Origin: Salinicola rhizosphaerae
GTDB lineage: Bacteria; Pseudomonadota; Gammaproteobacteria; Pseudomonadales; Halomonadaceae
DNA: 64,000 nucleotides
Direction: 5' to 3'
NCBI RefSeq assembly: GCF_014652715.1
Contig: NZ_BMZI01000004.1
Span: 408,327-472,326 of the forward strand
Under the pieces are notes generated by a model. That model had not been told where the DNA came from, searched no databases, and worked only from the letters and a program-made list of their open reading frames with translations. Shown here piece after piece: positions 9,100 to 17,242 of the stretch (position 1 is its first letter; each line of letters opens with the position of its first letter). Made by a program: the position numbers and the translations under genes.

Positions 9100-10155
9100 A
9101 TGCAACACAAAATACTGTCCGCCCTGGGTCTTCTGACCCTTTCCGCCGTCTCGTTGAACTCGGCCCAGGCTGCTCAGGAACTGAGGGTCCAGTCTTCGTT
9201 CAACTCGGGTGACTATGCCTATCAGTATCTTCAGGAGCACTGGGCGCCCAAGCTCGAGGAGATGACCGATGGCGATCTGAGCATCAACATCATGGCGACG
9301 GGGGCGGTCGTTCCCTACAAGGAAACCCCGGACGCCGTCGCGATGGGCCTGCTCGATGGCGATCTCACCGCGCCTTCCTACTTCACCGGCCGTAACCCGG
9401 CGTTCGCGATTCTGGGCGATCTGACGGCCGGCTACGACTCGCCGCAGCAACTGCTCGATTTCTGCCGCGAGGGCGGTGGGGAAGCCGCGCTGCAGACGGC
9501 GCTGGACACGATTGCCGACGGGCAGATTCACGTCGTCGGTTGCGGTCCCTACAAGCGCGAAGCGCTGGTGGCGGCGGTACCGATTCGCAGCGTTGCCGAC
9601 CTCAAGGGCATCAAGATCCGCTCGCCGGAGGGGCTGGCAGCCGACGTCTTCCAGCGTGCCGGCGCGACCCCGGTCAATCTGCCGTTTTCCGAGGTGTTCA
9701 CGGCACTCCAGCAGGGTGTGGTCGAAGCGGCCGATGCCAGTGCCTACGTCAATAACGACGCTTCAGGTCTCAACGACATTGCCAAGTATCCGATCTATCC
9801 GGGCATTCACAGCATGGCAAGCCAACAGTTCACGCTGAACCAGGATCTGTGGGAGTCGCTCAGCGACGAGGACCAGCAGGCGCTGCACGAGTGGTTTTAT
9901 GCGGCCTTCGAGGATCTGGCCAAGGCGGTCCACGAGCAGGACGAGAAGCTGGTGGCGCGAGACAAGGCCAAGGGTGACATCACGGTGATCGATTGGCCGC
10001 AGGCCGAGCGCGACAAGTTCCGCGAGATCGCTCGCCAGGCATGGAGCGATTACGCCAAGAAGAGCCCGGAAGCCCAAGCCGCACTGCAGGCCAACCTCGA
10101 TTACATGAAGAAGATCGGCCTGATGAAGGGTGACGGCGACAGCGCCTCACAGTAA
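9100..10155 (+). CDS. dctP: TRAP transporter periplasmic substrate-binding protein (DctP), paralogue 1
   Basis: Extracytoplasmic receptor of a tripartite ATP-independent transporter, 351 residues. The start at 9100 (MQHKILSALGLLTLSAVSL) follows GAGGGA and gives a clean signal peptide ending in AQA. The mature protein has the DctP/TAXI fold features, including KGIKIRSPEG with the conserved arginine that usually pairs with the substrate carboxylate, and the conserved block from PVNLPFSEVFTAL through QQGVVEAAD. It is followed by the DctQ and DctM genes. Two close paralogues lie downstream at 13768 and 16153. Substrate is inferred to be a sugar acid from the neighbouring dehydratase. Confidence 0.92.
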   Translation: MQHKILSALGLLTLSAVSLNSAQAAQELRVQSSFNSGDYAYQYLQEHWAPKLEEMTDGDLSINIMATGAVVPYKETPDAVAMGLLDGDLTAPSYFTGRNPAFAILGDLTAGYDSPQQLLDFCREGGGEAALQTALDTIADGQIHVVGCGPYKREALVAAVPIRSVADLKGIKIRSPEGLAADVFQRAGATPVNLPFSEVFTALQQGVVEAADASAYVNNDASGLNDIAKYPIYPGIHSMASQQFTLNQDLWESLSDEDQQALHEWFYAAFEDLAKAVHEQDEKLVARDKAKGDITVIDWPQAERDKFREIARQAWSDYAKKSPEAQAALQANLDYMKKIGLMKGDGDSASQ

Positions 10156-10227
10156 TTCGCCACCCGGTCATTCCGATCCTGTGGTCGCGGCGTTCTCGTC
10201 GCGGCCCGATTGTCACTGGAGCCTGAC

Positions 10228-10803
10228 ATGCGACTACTCAGTCGACTTGCCGCCGGCATGGATCGCCTCAGCGCCTTCATCGGCTATGGGTGCGCCGTGC
10301 TGTTCTTCGTCTGCATCCTGCTTTCGGCATTCGAAGTGGTGATGCGCTACGTCTTCAATGCGCCGACGCAATGGACCTTCGAGACCGTCATGGCGGTCTG
10401 TGCCACCAGCTGGGTGCTGGCCAGCGGCTACGTGACGCAACGTCGTCGGCATATCGCCATCACCATGATCGAACTGGTCGTGCCGGCCTCGGTGTGGCGA
10501 AAGATGGAACTGGTGGCGATGGTCGTCGCGGTGTTCGCGCTGGCTGCGCTGGTCTGGGCGGCCTGGGAGCCGGCCCTGATGTCGATGCACGGCCCCGAGC
10601 GCAGCGGCAGTTCGTTCAATCCGCCGCTGCCTGCGTACCTCAAGCCGATGCTGGTCGTCGGCGCGATTCTCTACATCCTGCAGCTGCTGTCGAACATCAT
10701 TCACTGGTTCGAAGGTCCGTCGACTGGCGCTGCCGTCAGTGCCGGCAGCGACCACCAGTTTGCCGATAACGCCAACCACGCCAACCGGGAGAGGGACGTC
10801 TGA
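10228..10803 (+). CDS. dctQ: TRAP transporter small membrane subunit (DctQ)
   Basis: A 191-residue protein with four predicted transmembrane helices and the DctQ signature region around FEVVMRYVFNAPTQWTFE. It partners DctM in sodium-driven uptake. The ATG at 10228 follows a GGAG sequence. The stop codon overlaps the DctM start by one base (TGATG), showing translational coupling. The C-terminal tail after the last helix is short, polar and rich in Asn and His. Confidence 0.92.
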   Translation: MRLLSRLAAGMDRLSAFIGYGCAVLFFVCILLSAFEVVMRYVFNAPTQWTFETVMAVCATSWVLASGYVTQRRRHIAITMIELVVPASVWRKMELVAMVVAVFALAALVWAAWEPALMSMHGPERSGSSFNPPLPAYLKPMLVVGAILYILQLLSNIIHWFEGPSTGAAVSAGSDHQFADNANHANRERDV

Positions 10804-12119
10804 TGGGTATCGAAGTCGTCACGCTGCTGATCGTCCTGGCACTGCTGGGACTGATGGCGTTCGGCATTCCGCTGGGCGTCACGACGTTGACGGTCTCCGT
10901 CGCCACGTCACTGATCTATTTCGGTCCCAAGGGCCTGTTCCTGGTCGCCTCCAACGTCTATCACGTGCTCGAGAAGTACGAGCTGGTGGCGGTGCCTTTC
11001 TTCGTCTTCATGGCCAATGTGCTCGAGCGCTCCGGCATTGCCCGCGCGCTGTTCGACAGCATGTCGATTCTCGGCGGCCGCGCTCGCGGCTCGGTAGCGG
11101 TGCAGACCTGCGTTGTCGCGGTCATTCTCGCGGCAATGAGCGGCATCATGGGGGGCGAGATCGTCATGCTCGGCCTGATCGCGCTGCCGCAGATGCTGCG
11201 TCTGGGCTACGATCGCAATCTGTCGATCGGCATCATCTGTGCCGCCGGGGCGCTGGCCACGCTGATCCCGCCTTCGGTGGTCATGATCGTCTACGGTCTT
11301 GCCGCGCAGGTCTCGATCACCAAGCTGTTCGCGGGCGGGGTCATCCCCGGCCTGATCCTGGCCGCGATTTTCGTCGGTTATATTCTGATCCGCTGCCGGC
11401 TTAACCCCTCGCTGGCGCCGATCAACGATGCGCCGGAAGCCGCGCTGCCGCTGCGTCAGCGCCTCAAGTATCTGAAAGGTGCGGTGCTACCGTTCATTCT
11501 GATCGGTGCGGTTCTCGGCATGATCTACTCGGGCATCACCACGGTGACCGAAGCGGCAGCGATGGGCGCCGTCGGGGCGATGATCATCGCGATCATTCTC
11601 AAGCAGTTCTCCTACCGCATGATCCGCGACGCAATGCGCCAGACGGTGCTGACGGTCGGTTCGATCATCTGGCTGGTGCTTGGCGCGGTGAGTCTGGTGG
11701 GTATCTACAACCTGATCGGCGGCATCAGTTTCCTGCGCGGGGTGCTGGAAGGACTCGATCTACCGCCGCTGGCCGTGATCGCCGTGATGATGGGGATCGT
11801 GATGATTCTGGGGACCTTCCTCGAGTGGATCGCGATCATCTTCATCACGGTGCCGATCTTTGCGCCGGTCGTGGTCGGTCTCGGTTTCGATCCGATCTGG
11901 TTCGGTGTGCTCTTCGCCATGAACATCCAGATCTACTACCTGTCGCCGCCGTTCGGACCTGCCTGCTTCTTCCTCAAGAGCGTGGCACCGGAAGGCGTGG
12001 AGCTGCAGCATATCTTCCGCGCGGTCCTGCCGTTCATCGGGCTGCAGATCATCGGCATGCTGCTGGTGCTGTTTTTCCCGCAGCTGGCGCTGTGGCTGCC
12101 CAATCTGCTGTTCAACTAA
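10803..12119 (+). CDS. dctM: TRAP transporter large membrane subunit (DctM)
   Basis: Channel subunit of the TRAP transporter, 438 residues with about a dozen hydrophobic helices. DctM-family landmarks include VPFFVFMANVLERSGIA, AAMSGIMGGEIVMLGLIALP, GIICAAGALATLIPPSVVMI and the C-terminal ILGTFLEWIAIIFITVPIFAP. It is translationally coupled to DctQ and followed after 15 bp by a small membrane protein gene. It is the only QM pair for three DctP paralogues in the window. Confidence 0.94.
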   Translation: MGIEVVTLLIVLALLGLMAFGIPLGVTTLTVSVATSLIYFGPKGLFLVASNVYHVLEKYELVAVPFFVFMANVLERSGIARALFDSMSILGGRARGSVAVQTCVVAVILAAMSGIMGGEIVMLGLIALPQMLRLGYDRNLSIGIICAAGALATLIPPSVVMIVYGLAAQVSITKLFAGGVIPGLILAAIFVGYILIRCRLNPSLAPINDAPEAALPLRQRLKYLKGAVLPFILIGAVLGMIYSGITTVTEAAAMGAVGAMIIAIILKQFSYRMIRDAMRQTVLTVGSIIWLVLGAVSLVGIYNLIGGISFLRGVLEGLDLPPLAVIAVMMGIVMILGTFLEWIAIIFITVPIFAPVVVGLGFDPIWFGVLFAMNIQIYYLSPPFGPACFFLKSVAPEGVELQHIFRAVLPFIGLQIIGMLLVLFFPQLALWLPNLLFN

Positions 12120-12134
12120 CGCCGGGAGAACGCC

Positions 12135-12290
12135 ATGAAACTCGATGACAAGCTGATCCGCGACGGCCAGGACGATGACATCGTTTTGACCGAGTCGCCC
12201 GAAGAGGTCAATCAGTTCGATTTCGGGGTCTGGCCGGAGATCGTCGGGCTGATCGGAACGCTCGCGATCATCTGGTGGATGTTCCAGTAG
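12135..12290 (+). CDS. small single-pass membrane protein downstream of the TRAP genes
   Basis: A 51-residue frame starting at the ATG 12135 with GGGAGAA eight bases upstream. The first 30 residues are very acidic (DDKLIRDGQDDDIVLTESPEE) and the last 20 form a hydrophobic segment (IVGLIGTLAIIWWMF) ending in Gln. It begins 15 bp after the DctM stop and is followed by a hairpin, so it is the last gene of the transporter operon. I do not recognise a named family. The good Shine-Dalgarno sequence and operon position support a real gene, perhaps an accessory TRAP subunit. Confidence 0.7.
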   Translation: MKLDDKLIRDGQDDDIVLTESPEEVNQFDFGVWPEIVGLIGTLAIIWWMFQ

Positions 12291-12332
12291 CGCGCGAACC
12301 TCGTTCGCAGGTCGATATTCGCGTTTTGCGTC

Positions 12333-12364
12333 AGCGCCCGCCGATCACCGGCGGGCGCTTCGCG
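12333..12364 (+). terminator. hairpin after the TRAP operon
   Basis: AGCGCCCGCCG and CGGCGGGCGCT form an 11-bp perfect stem with a 5-nt loop, starting 43 bp after the small membrane gene. The following T-tract is weak, so it is a plausible but imperfect terminator. Confidence 0.6.
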
Positions 12365-12450
12365 TTTCGGGGTAGGCGAGGCCGGAAGCGCCTGATCGTG
12401 CGACTTGCGACTTTGGTCGTGAATCCAAGGTCTACTATGGCTTTACATAC

Positions 12451-12463
12451 GATGTATGACAAC
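12451..12463. promoter_or_regulatory. motif shared by the TRAP and dehydratase promoters, copy 2
   Basis: Second copy of GATGTATGACAAC, 46 bp upstream of the dehydratase start. In both copies the motif is preceded by an AT-rich ATAT/ATAC tract, so the similarity extends slightly beyond the core. It suggests coordinate control of transporter and enzyme. Confidence 0.45.
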
Positions 12464-12508
12464 TTAGCGGTCGTCCAGTCACCCGTTGCGTTCCGTTCAG
12501 GAGGAGTC

Positions 12509-13636
12509 ATGTCCCAGGATAAGATCACCCAGATAGCGCTTTCCCATGTCTTGCTGCCATTGCCCAAACCGATCAGCGACGCCAAGGTCATGACCGGCGT
12601 TCAGAAGCCGATGACCGAGGTCTCGCTGCTGTTCGTCGAGATCACTTCGCAGGATGGGCACCAGGGCATGGGCTTCGGCTACGTGCTGCGTGCCGGCGGT
12701 AAGGCGCAGTACGCTCACGCGCAGGATCTGGCCCCGTTCTTGATCGGCGAAGACCCCAACGACATTCCCCGGCTGTGGGAAAAGATGGCGTGGCAGGGGG
12801 CTTCTGTCGGGCGCTGTGGCGTTGCCGTGCAGGCGATAGGCGCCTTCGACACCGCGCTGTGGGACATGAAGGCCAAGCGCGCCGGTCTGTCGCTTGCCAA
12901 GCTGCTCGGTCCGTATCGGGATGCGGTGCCTACCTACAACACGTCCGGTGGCTATTTCGGTACCTCCATCGAGGAGGTGTGCGCCAACGCCGACCGCTCT
13001 CGCGCCAATGGCATTCGCGGCGTCAAGATGAAGGTCGGACAGCCTGACGTGGCCGAGGATATCCGCCGCGTGACGGCACTGCGCAAACATCTCGGCGACG
13101 AGGTGCCGATCATGATCGATGCCAACCAGCAGTGGGATCGGGAGACCGCCATGCGCTTCGGCCGCGCGGTGGACGATCTCTCGCTGACCTGGATCGAGGA
13201 GCCTGTCAGCGCGCACGACTATGAAGGTCATGCCTGGCTCAACGCCAACCTGGACACTCCGATCGCTACTGGCGAGATGCTCTCCAGCCAGGAATCGCTG
13301 CAGCAGCTGATCGATCATCGCTCGGTCGGTTTTCTGCAGCCGGATGCCCCGCGTATCGGCGGTATCACCCCGTTCATGAGTCTCGCTGGCGAGGCCGCGA
13401 AAGCCGGCTTGAAGCTGGCACCGCACTTTGTGATGGAGATCCACCTGCCGCTCGCCGCGGCCTATCCCGGTGACTGCTGGGTCGAGCACTTCGAATGGCT
13501 GGAGCCGCTGTTCGAGGAGCGCATCGAGATTCGCGATGGCTGCATGCAGGTGCCGACGCGCCCGGGGCTGGGGCTCAGTATCAGTGAGCAGACTCGCCAC
13601 TGGACCGTGGCCAGCGACCGCTACGGCAGCGCCTGA
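12509..13636 (+). CDS. enolase-superfamily sugar-acid dehydratase, L-talarate/galactarate dehydratase type
   Basis: A 375-residue member of the mandelate racemase group of the enolase superfamily. The sequence resembles the characterised Salmonella L-talarate/galactarate dehydratase throughout (PISDAKVMTGVQKPMTEV, WQGASVGRCGVAVQAIG, DTALWDMKAKRAGL, YNTSGGYFGT). Acid/base and metal ligands are visible: the KMK lysines in GVKMKVG, DANQQWD, IEEPVS, ATGEML, and the histidine of LAPHFVMEIHL. It would dehydrate a galactarate-type diacid to a 2-keto-3-deoxy product. The start at 12509 follows AGGAGG; the open frame extends upstream without a ribosome binding site. Substrate is inferred by similarity. 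Confidence 0.85.
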   Translation: MSQDKITQIALSHVLLPLPKPISDAKVMTGVQKPMTEVSLLFVEITSQDGHQGMGFGYVLRAGGKAQYAHAQDLAPFLIGEDPNDIPRLWEKMAWQGASVGRCGVAVQAIGAFDTALWDMKAKRAGLSLAKLLGPYRDAVPTYNTSGGYFGTSIEEVCANADRSRANGIRGVKMKVGQPDVAEDIRRVTALRKHLGDEVPIMIDANQQWDRETAMRFGRAVDDLSLTWIEEPVSAHDYEGHAWLNANLDTPIATGEMLSSQESLQQLIDHRSVGFLQPDAPRIGGITPFMSLAGEAAKAGLKLAPHFVMEIHLPLAAAYPGDCWVEHFEWLEPLFEERIEIRDGCMQVPTRPGLGLSISEQTRHWTVASDRYGSA

Positions 13637-13688
13637 TCTTGCCCGGTGAGCGGTAGCGCACGCCCGGCCGCTCGCCTCTGCCTTTCTC

Positions 13689-13763
13689 CATGACAAATCG
13701 ATAACGGGCTCATCATGACAAATCGATAACGGGCTCATCACGATAAATCGATAACGGGGAATG
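13689..13763. repeat. three tandem 25-bp repeats upstream of the second DctP
   Basis: Exactly periodic copies at 13689-13713, 13714-13738 and 13739-13763. The first two are identical and the third differs at a few positions. The core is ATGACAAATCGATAACGGG. The third copy supplies the GGGGAA ribosome binding region of the DctP gene starting at 13768. Confidence 0.9.
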
Positions 13764-13767
13764 ACCT

Positions 13768-14823
13768 ATGCGCCAGTTCAAGATCTTGACGCTCGCCGCT
13801 GCGATGGTGGCTGCCGGCTGGTCGGTTGCGGCCAGCGCCGAGCAGACCTTTCGTATCCAGGTCTCCTGGACCGCGGGCAGCTATGCCTATCAGTACCTCG
13901 AGAAGACATGGGTACCCAAGCTCGAGGAGATGACCGATGGCGACGTCACGCTGCAGATGCTACCGAGCGGCAGTGTCGTGCCTTACAAGGAGACCCTGGA
14001 TGCGGTCGGCATGGGGCTGCTCGACGGAGAGCTGACGGCAACGGCGTATTTCACTGGTCGCAATCCGGCGTTCGCGATTCTGGGTGACCTGCCGGCAGGC
14101 TACGACACGCCCCAGCAGTTTCTCGATTTCTGCCGCGAAGGCGGTGGCGAGCAGGCGTTGCAGGCCGCCATCGACTCCGTCGTGCCGGATCAGGTGCATG
14201 TCGTCGGCTGTGGCCCCTACAAGCGGGAATCGCTGGTGGCCGCGGTGCCGATTCGCGGCGTCGACGATCTCCAGGGCATCAAGATCCGCTCGCCGGAAGG
14301 CCTCGTCGCCGATGTGTTCAAGCGCGCCGGCGCCACGCCGGTCAATATCCCGCTGTCGGAAGTATTCACAGCACTCCAGCAAGGCGTAGTGGATGCGGCC
14401 GACAACAGTGCCTACTCGGATAACGATGCCGCCGGGCTCAACGAGATTGCCCACTATCCGATCTATCCGGGCATCCACAGCATGTCGAGCCAGCAGTTCA
14501 CGCTCAATCAGCAGACCTGGGAGTCGCTCGATGAGGCGGACCGCCAGGCGCTCCATGAGTGGTTCTACGCCGCGATGAACGATCTCGCCAAGGTCGTGCA
14601 TGCCAAGGACGAGGAGCTTGTGGCGCGAGATCGTCAGGGCGGCAAGATTACCGTGGTCGACTGGCCGCAGTCGGAGCGCGACCGGTTCCGTCAGATCGCC
14701 CGCGGTGCCTGGATGCGCTACGCCGATTCGACGCCCGAAGCGCAGGCGGCACTGCAGGCGCATCTGGATTACATGAAGCGGATTGGCTTGATGGACGAAG
14801 GGGAGAGCGATGGCGACTCGTGA
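13768..14823 (+). CDS. dctP: TRAP transporter periplasmic substrate-binding protein (DctP), paralogue 2
   Basis: A 351-residue receptor closely similar along its whole length to the first DctP. It has a signal peptide ending near ASA, the motif from DDLQGIKIRSPEG and the block VNIPLSEVFTALQQGVVDAAD. No membrane subunits follow; it presumably delivers its ligand to the same DctQM pair or has diverged in specificity. Its stop overlaps the next gene (alpha-hydroxy-acid dehydrogenase) by 14 bp, so the two are coupled. Expression may be shaped by the 25-bp tandem repeat that carries its ribosome binding site. Confidence 0.92.
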   Translation: MRQFKILTLAAAMVAAGWSVAASAEQTFRIQVSWTAGSYAYQYLEKTWVPKLEEMTDGDVTLQMLPSGSVVPYKETLDAVGMGLLDGELTATAYFTGRNPAFAILGDLPAGYDTPQQFLDFCREGGGEQALQAAIDSVVPDQVHVVGCGPYKRESLVAAVPIRGVDDLQGIKIRSPEGLVADVFKRAGATPVNIPLSEVFTALQQGVVDAADNSAYSDNDAAGLNEIAHYPIYPGIHSMSSQQFTLNQQTWESLDEADRQALHEWFYAAMNDLAKVVHAKDEELVARDRQGGKITVVDWPQSERDRFRQIARGAWMRYADSTPEAQAALQAHLDYMKRIGLMDEGESDGDS

Positions 14824-16078
14824 CCGCCTCTCGGGCGGTGCGATGGCAGCCCGTAGCGAGGGCGCTTCGTCATCGTCCGCCGAGGGCGTCAGCCTGGCGA
14901 TCACCGCCTGGGAGCGCTGGCGGTTCGCGCGGCGACTGAAAGACGTTCTCTGCCTGGAAGACTTCGAACGCCATGCGCGGCGCCTGCTGCCCCGTTCGAT
15001 CTACGGCTACGTGGCCGGCGCGGCCGAGACCAATGCCTCCCACGATGACAACCTTAGCGCGTTTCGCGACTACGCCTTCGTTCATCGCTCGCTGATCAAC
15101 GTCAGCCAGCGCACGACAGGCACGACGCTGATGGGCCGGGAGTATGCCCAGCCGTTCGGTATCGCGCCGATGGGCGTGAGCGCCCTGACGGCCTATCGCG
15201 GCGATATTCGCCTCGCCAGCGCCGCGCGGCGTGCCGGCATTCCGATGGTCATCAGCGCCTCCGGATTGATCGCGATGGAGTCGATTGCCGCGGTCAACCC
15301 GGATGTCTGGTTCCAGGCCTACATGCCGCCGGATGCGGAGGGCATTCGCGCGCTGGTCGACCGAGTCGCGAAGGCCGGGATCGAGACGCTGGTCATCACC
15401 GTCGATTCGGCGGTGGTGCCGAGCCGCGAGAATAACGTCCGCTCCGGCTACAAGACGCCGATTCGGCCCGATCTCAAGTTGATATGGCAGGGCGCGACCC
15501 ATCCCGAATGGGCGTTGTGCACGCTCATGCGCACCATTCGGCGTCATGGCATGCCGCACTTCGAAAACGTCAATGCCGAGCGGGGTGTCGCGCTGGTCGC
15601 GAAAAACGTCGAGCGCGACTTCTCCGGGCGCGAGCACCTCGACTGGGACGACATCGCCCGTATCCGCGAGCAGTGGAAGGGCAAGCTGGTGTTGAAAGGG
15701 ATTCTCGCGGTGGAGGACGCCACGCGCGCAGAGGCGATGGGCATCGACGGTATCGTTGTCTCCAACCATGGCGGGCGCCAGCTCGACGGCGATGTCTCGC
15801 CGCTGCGGGTGCTTCCGGGGATCGCCGCGGCAGTCACCATCGACGTGATGATCGACAGCGGATTCCGACGCGGCTCGGATGTGTTGAAGGCGATCGCCCT
15901 GGGCGCGAAATTCGTCTTCGTCGGCCGCCCGTTCAATTATGCGGCGACCACGGCGGGGGAGGCGGGCGTCGATCATGCCATCGGTATTCTCGCGACGGAG
16001 GTGCGCCGCAACATGGGCATGCTCGGGATCAATGCTCTCGAGGAGATGACCGCCGAGCGCCTCTACCGGGTTCGTTGA
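14810..16078 (+). CDS. FMN-dependent alpha-hydroxy-acid dehydrogenase
   Basis: A 422-residue member of the lactate/mandelate dehydrogenase-glycolate oxidase family, a TIM barrel with FMN. Visible landmarks are PFGIAPMGVSAL near the FMN site, SASGLIAMESIA, the lysine of KLVLKGIL, the catalytic SNHGGRQLDG histidine-arginine motif, and DSGFRRGSDVLKAIALGAKFVFVGR. It oxidises an (S)-2-hydroxy acid to the 2-keto acid; the acceptor is probably the quinone pool or oxygen. The N-terminal 40 residues are an extra low-complexity extension, so a later start is possible. It is sandwiched between two DctP genes, consistent with a hydroxylated diacid pathway. Confidence 0.87.
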   Translation: MATRDRLSGGAMAARSEGASSSSAEGVSLAITAWERWRFARRLKDVLCLEDFERHARRLLPRSIYGYVAGAAETNASHDDNLSAFRDYAFVHRSLINVSQRTTGTTLMGREYAQPFGIAPMGVSALTAYRGDIRLASAARRAGIPMVISASGLIAMESIAAVNPDVWFQAYMPPDAEGIRALVDRVAKAGIETLVITVDSAVVPSRENNVRSGYKTPIRPDLKLIWQGATHPEWALCTLMRTIRRHGMPHFENVNAERGVALVAKNVERDFSGREHLDWDDIARIREQWKGKLVLKGILAVEDATRAEAMGIDGIVVSNHGGRQLDGDVSPLRVLPGIAAAVTIDVMIDSGFRRGSDVLKAIALGAKFVFVGRPFNYAATTAGEAGVDHAIGILATEVRRNMGMLGINALEEMTAERLYRVR

Positions 16079-16152
16079 ACGCTTGGCCCCGGTGAACGAT
16101 GGATGTCCCAGCAGGAATCACCATAACGATATCGACGAGAAGGGGAGCACTC

Positions 16153-17221
16153 ATGATCCGCCAGCTCATGACAAGCCAGTTCCACACCGCAGTCGTCGCC
16201 GCTGCCCTCGTCTCCAGTGCCGTCACAAGCGCAGCAGACGCTCAGCATCCAGTCTTCGTTCAACGCCGGGGATTACGCTTTCCAGTATCTCAAGGAGAAC
16301 TGGGTCCCGAAGGTCGAGTCGATGACCGGCGGTGACGTGGCGCTTAACATCATGCCGATCGGTAGTGTCGTGCCCTACAAGGAGACGCTCGATGCCACGG
16401 CGATGGGTCTGCTGGATGGTGAGCTCACCTCGCCGTTCTTCTTCACGGGACGCGATCCGGCCTTCGCGATCCTCGGCGATCTGGTCGCCGGCTACGACAC
16501 GCCGGAGCAGTTTTTGGGCTTCTGTCGCGACGGCGGGGGCGAACAGGCGCTGCAGAAGACGATCGACCAGCAGTTGCCTGACCGCATTCATGTGATCGGT
16601 TGCGGCCCCTACAAGAAGGAGTCGCTGGTGGCGGCCGTGCCGATTCGCGGTGTCGATGATCTCGACGGAGTGAAGATCAGGACACCCGAAGGGCTGGAAG
16701 CGGCCGTATTTCAGCAGGCGGGCGCCACGCCGGTAAATTTGCCTTACTCGGAAGTGTTCACCGCGCTGCAGCAGGGCGTCGTCGACGCCGCCGATGCCAG
16801 CGCCTACGTCAATAACGACGCTGCGGGCCTCAACGATATCGCCAAGTATCCGATCTATCCGGGCATCCACAGCATGGGAGCCCAGCAGTTCACGCTCAAT
16901 CAGGATGTCTGGAAGAGCCTGAGCGAAGAGGATCGACAGGCGCTGCATCAGTGGTTTTACGCCGCCTTCGAGGATCTGGCCAAGGTGGTCCACCAGCAGG
17001 ATGAGAAGCTGGCGGCTCGCGACAAGGCCAAGGGCGATATCACGGTGATCGACTGGCCGCAGGCCGAGCGCGACAGGTTCCGCGAGATCGCCGAGACCGC
17101 CTGGCGCGAGTACGCTGAACGCAGCGAGCTGGCCACCGAAGCGCTGGATGCGCATCTGGCGTACATGCGCCAGATCGGCCTGATGCCATCCAGCTCGAAA
17201 GGGGCTGATGCGACGCCTTGA
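16153..17221 (+). pseudogene. dctP: TRAP DctP paralogue 3 with frameshift at the signal peptide junction
   Basis: The ATG at 16153, after AAGGGGAG, begins a good signal peptide (MIRQLMTSQFHTAVVAAAL) in one frame. The mature receptor, highly similar to paralogues 1 and 2, continues uninterrupted to 17221 in the +1 frame from about 16217 (SQAQQTLSIQSSFNAGDY). The frames join if one extra base is removed within roughly 16211-16235. As written, the secreted receptor cannot be made in one frame; a GTG at 16217 would make a leaderless cytoplasmic form. The rest (about 330 codons) is intact, so this is either a very recent mutation or a sequencing error. Confidence 0.8.
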
Positions 17222-17242
17222 GTGTCTGGCATCCGTGAACGT

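Noticed and set aside
14870-15976. Long antisense frames opposite the hydroxy-acid dehydrogenase and similar frames opposite valS, pepA and others
   Set aside because: High GC leaves long shadow frames; products are Arg/His/Gly-rich without domains and oppose clearly conserved genes.
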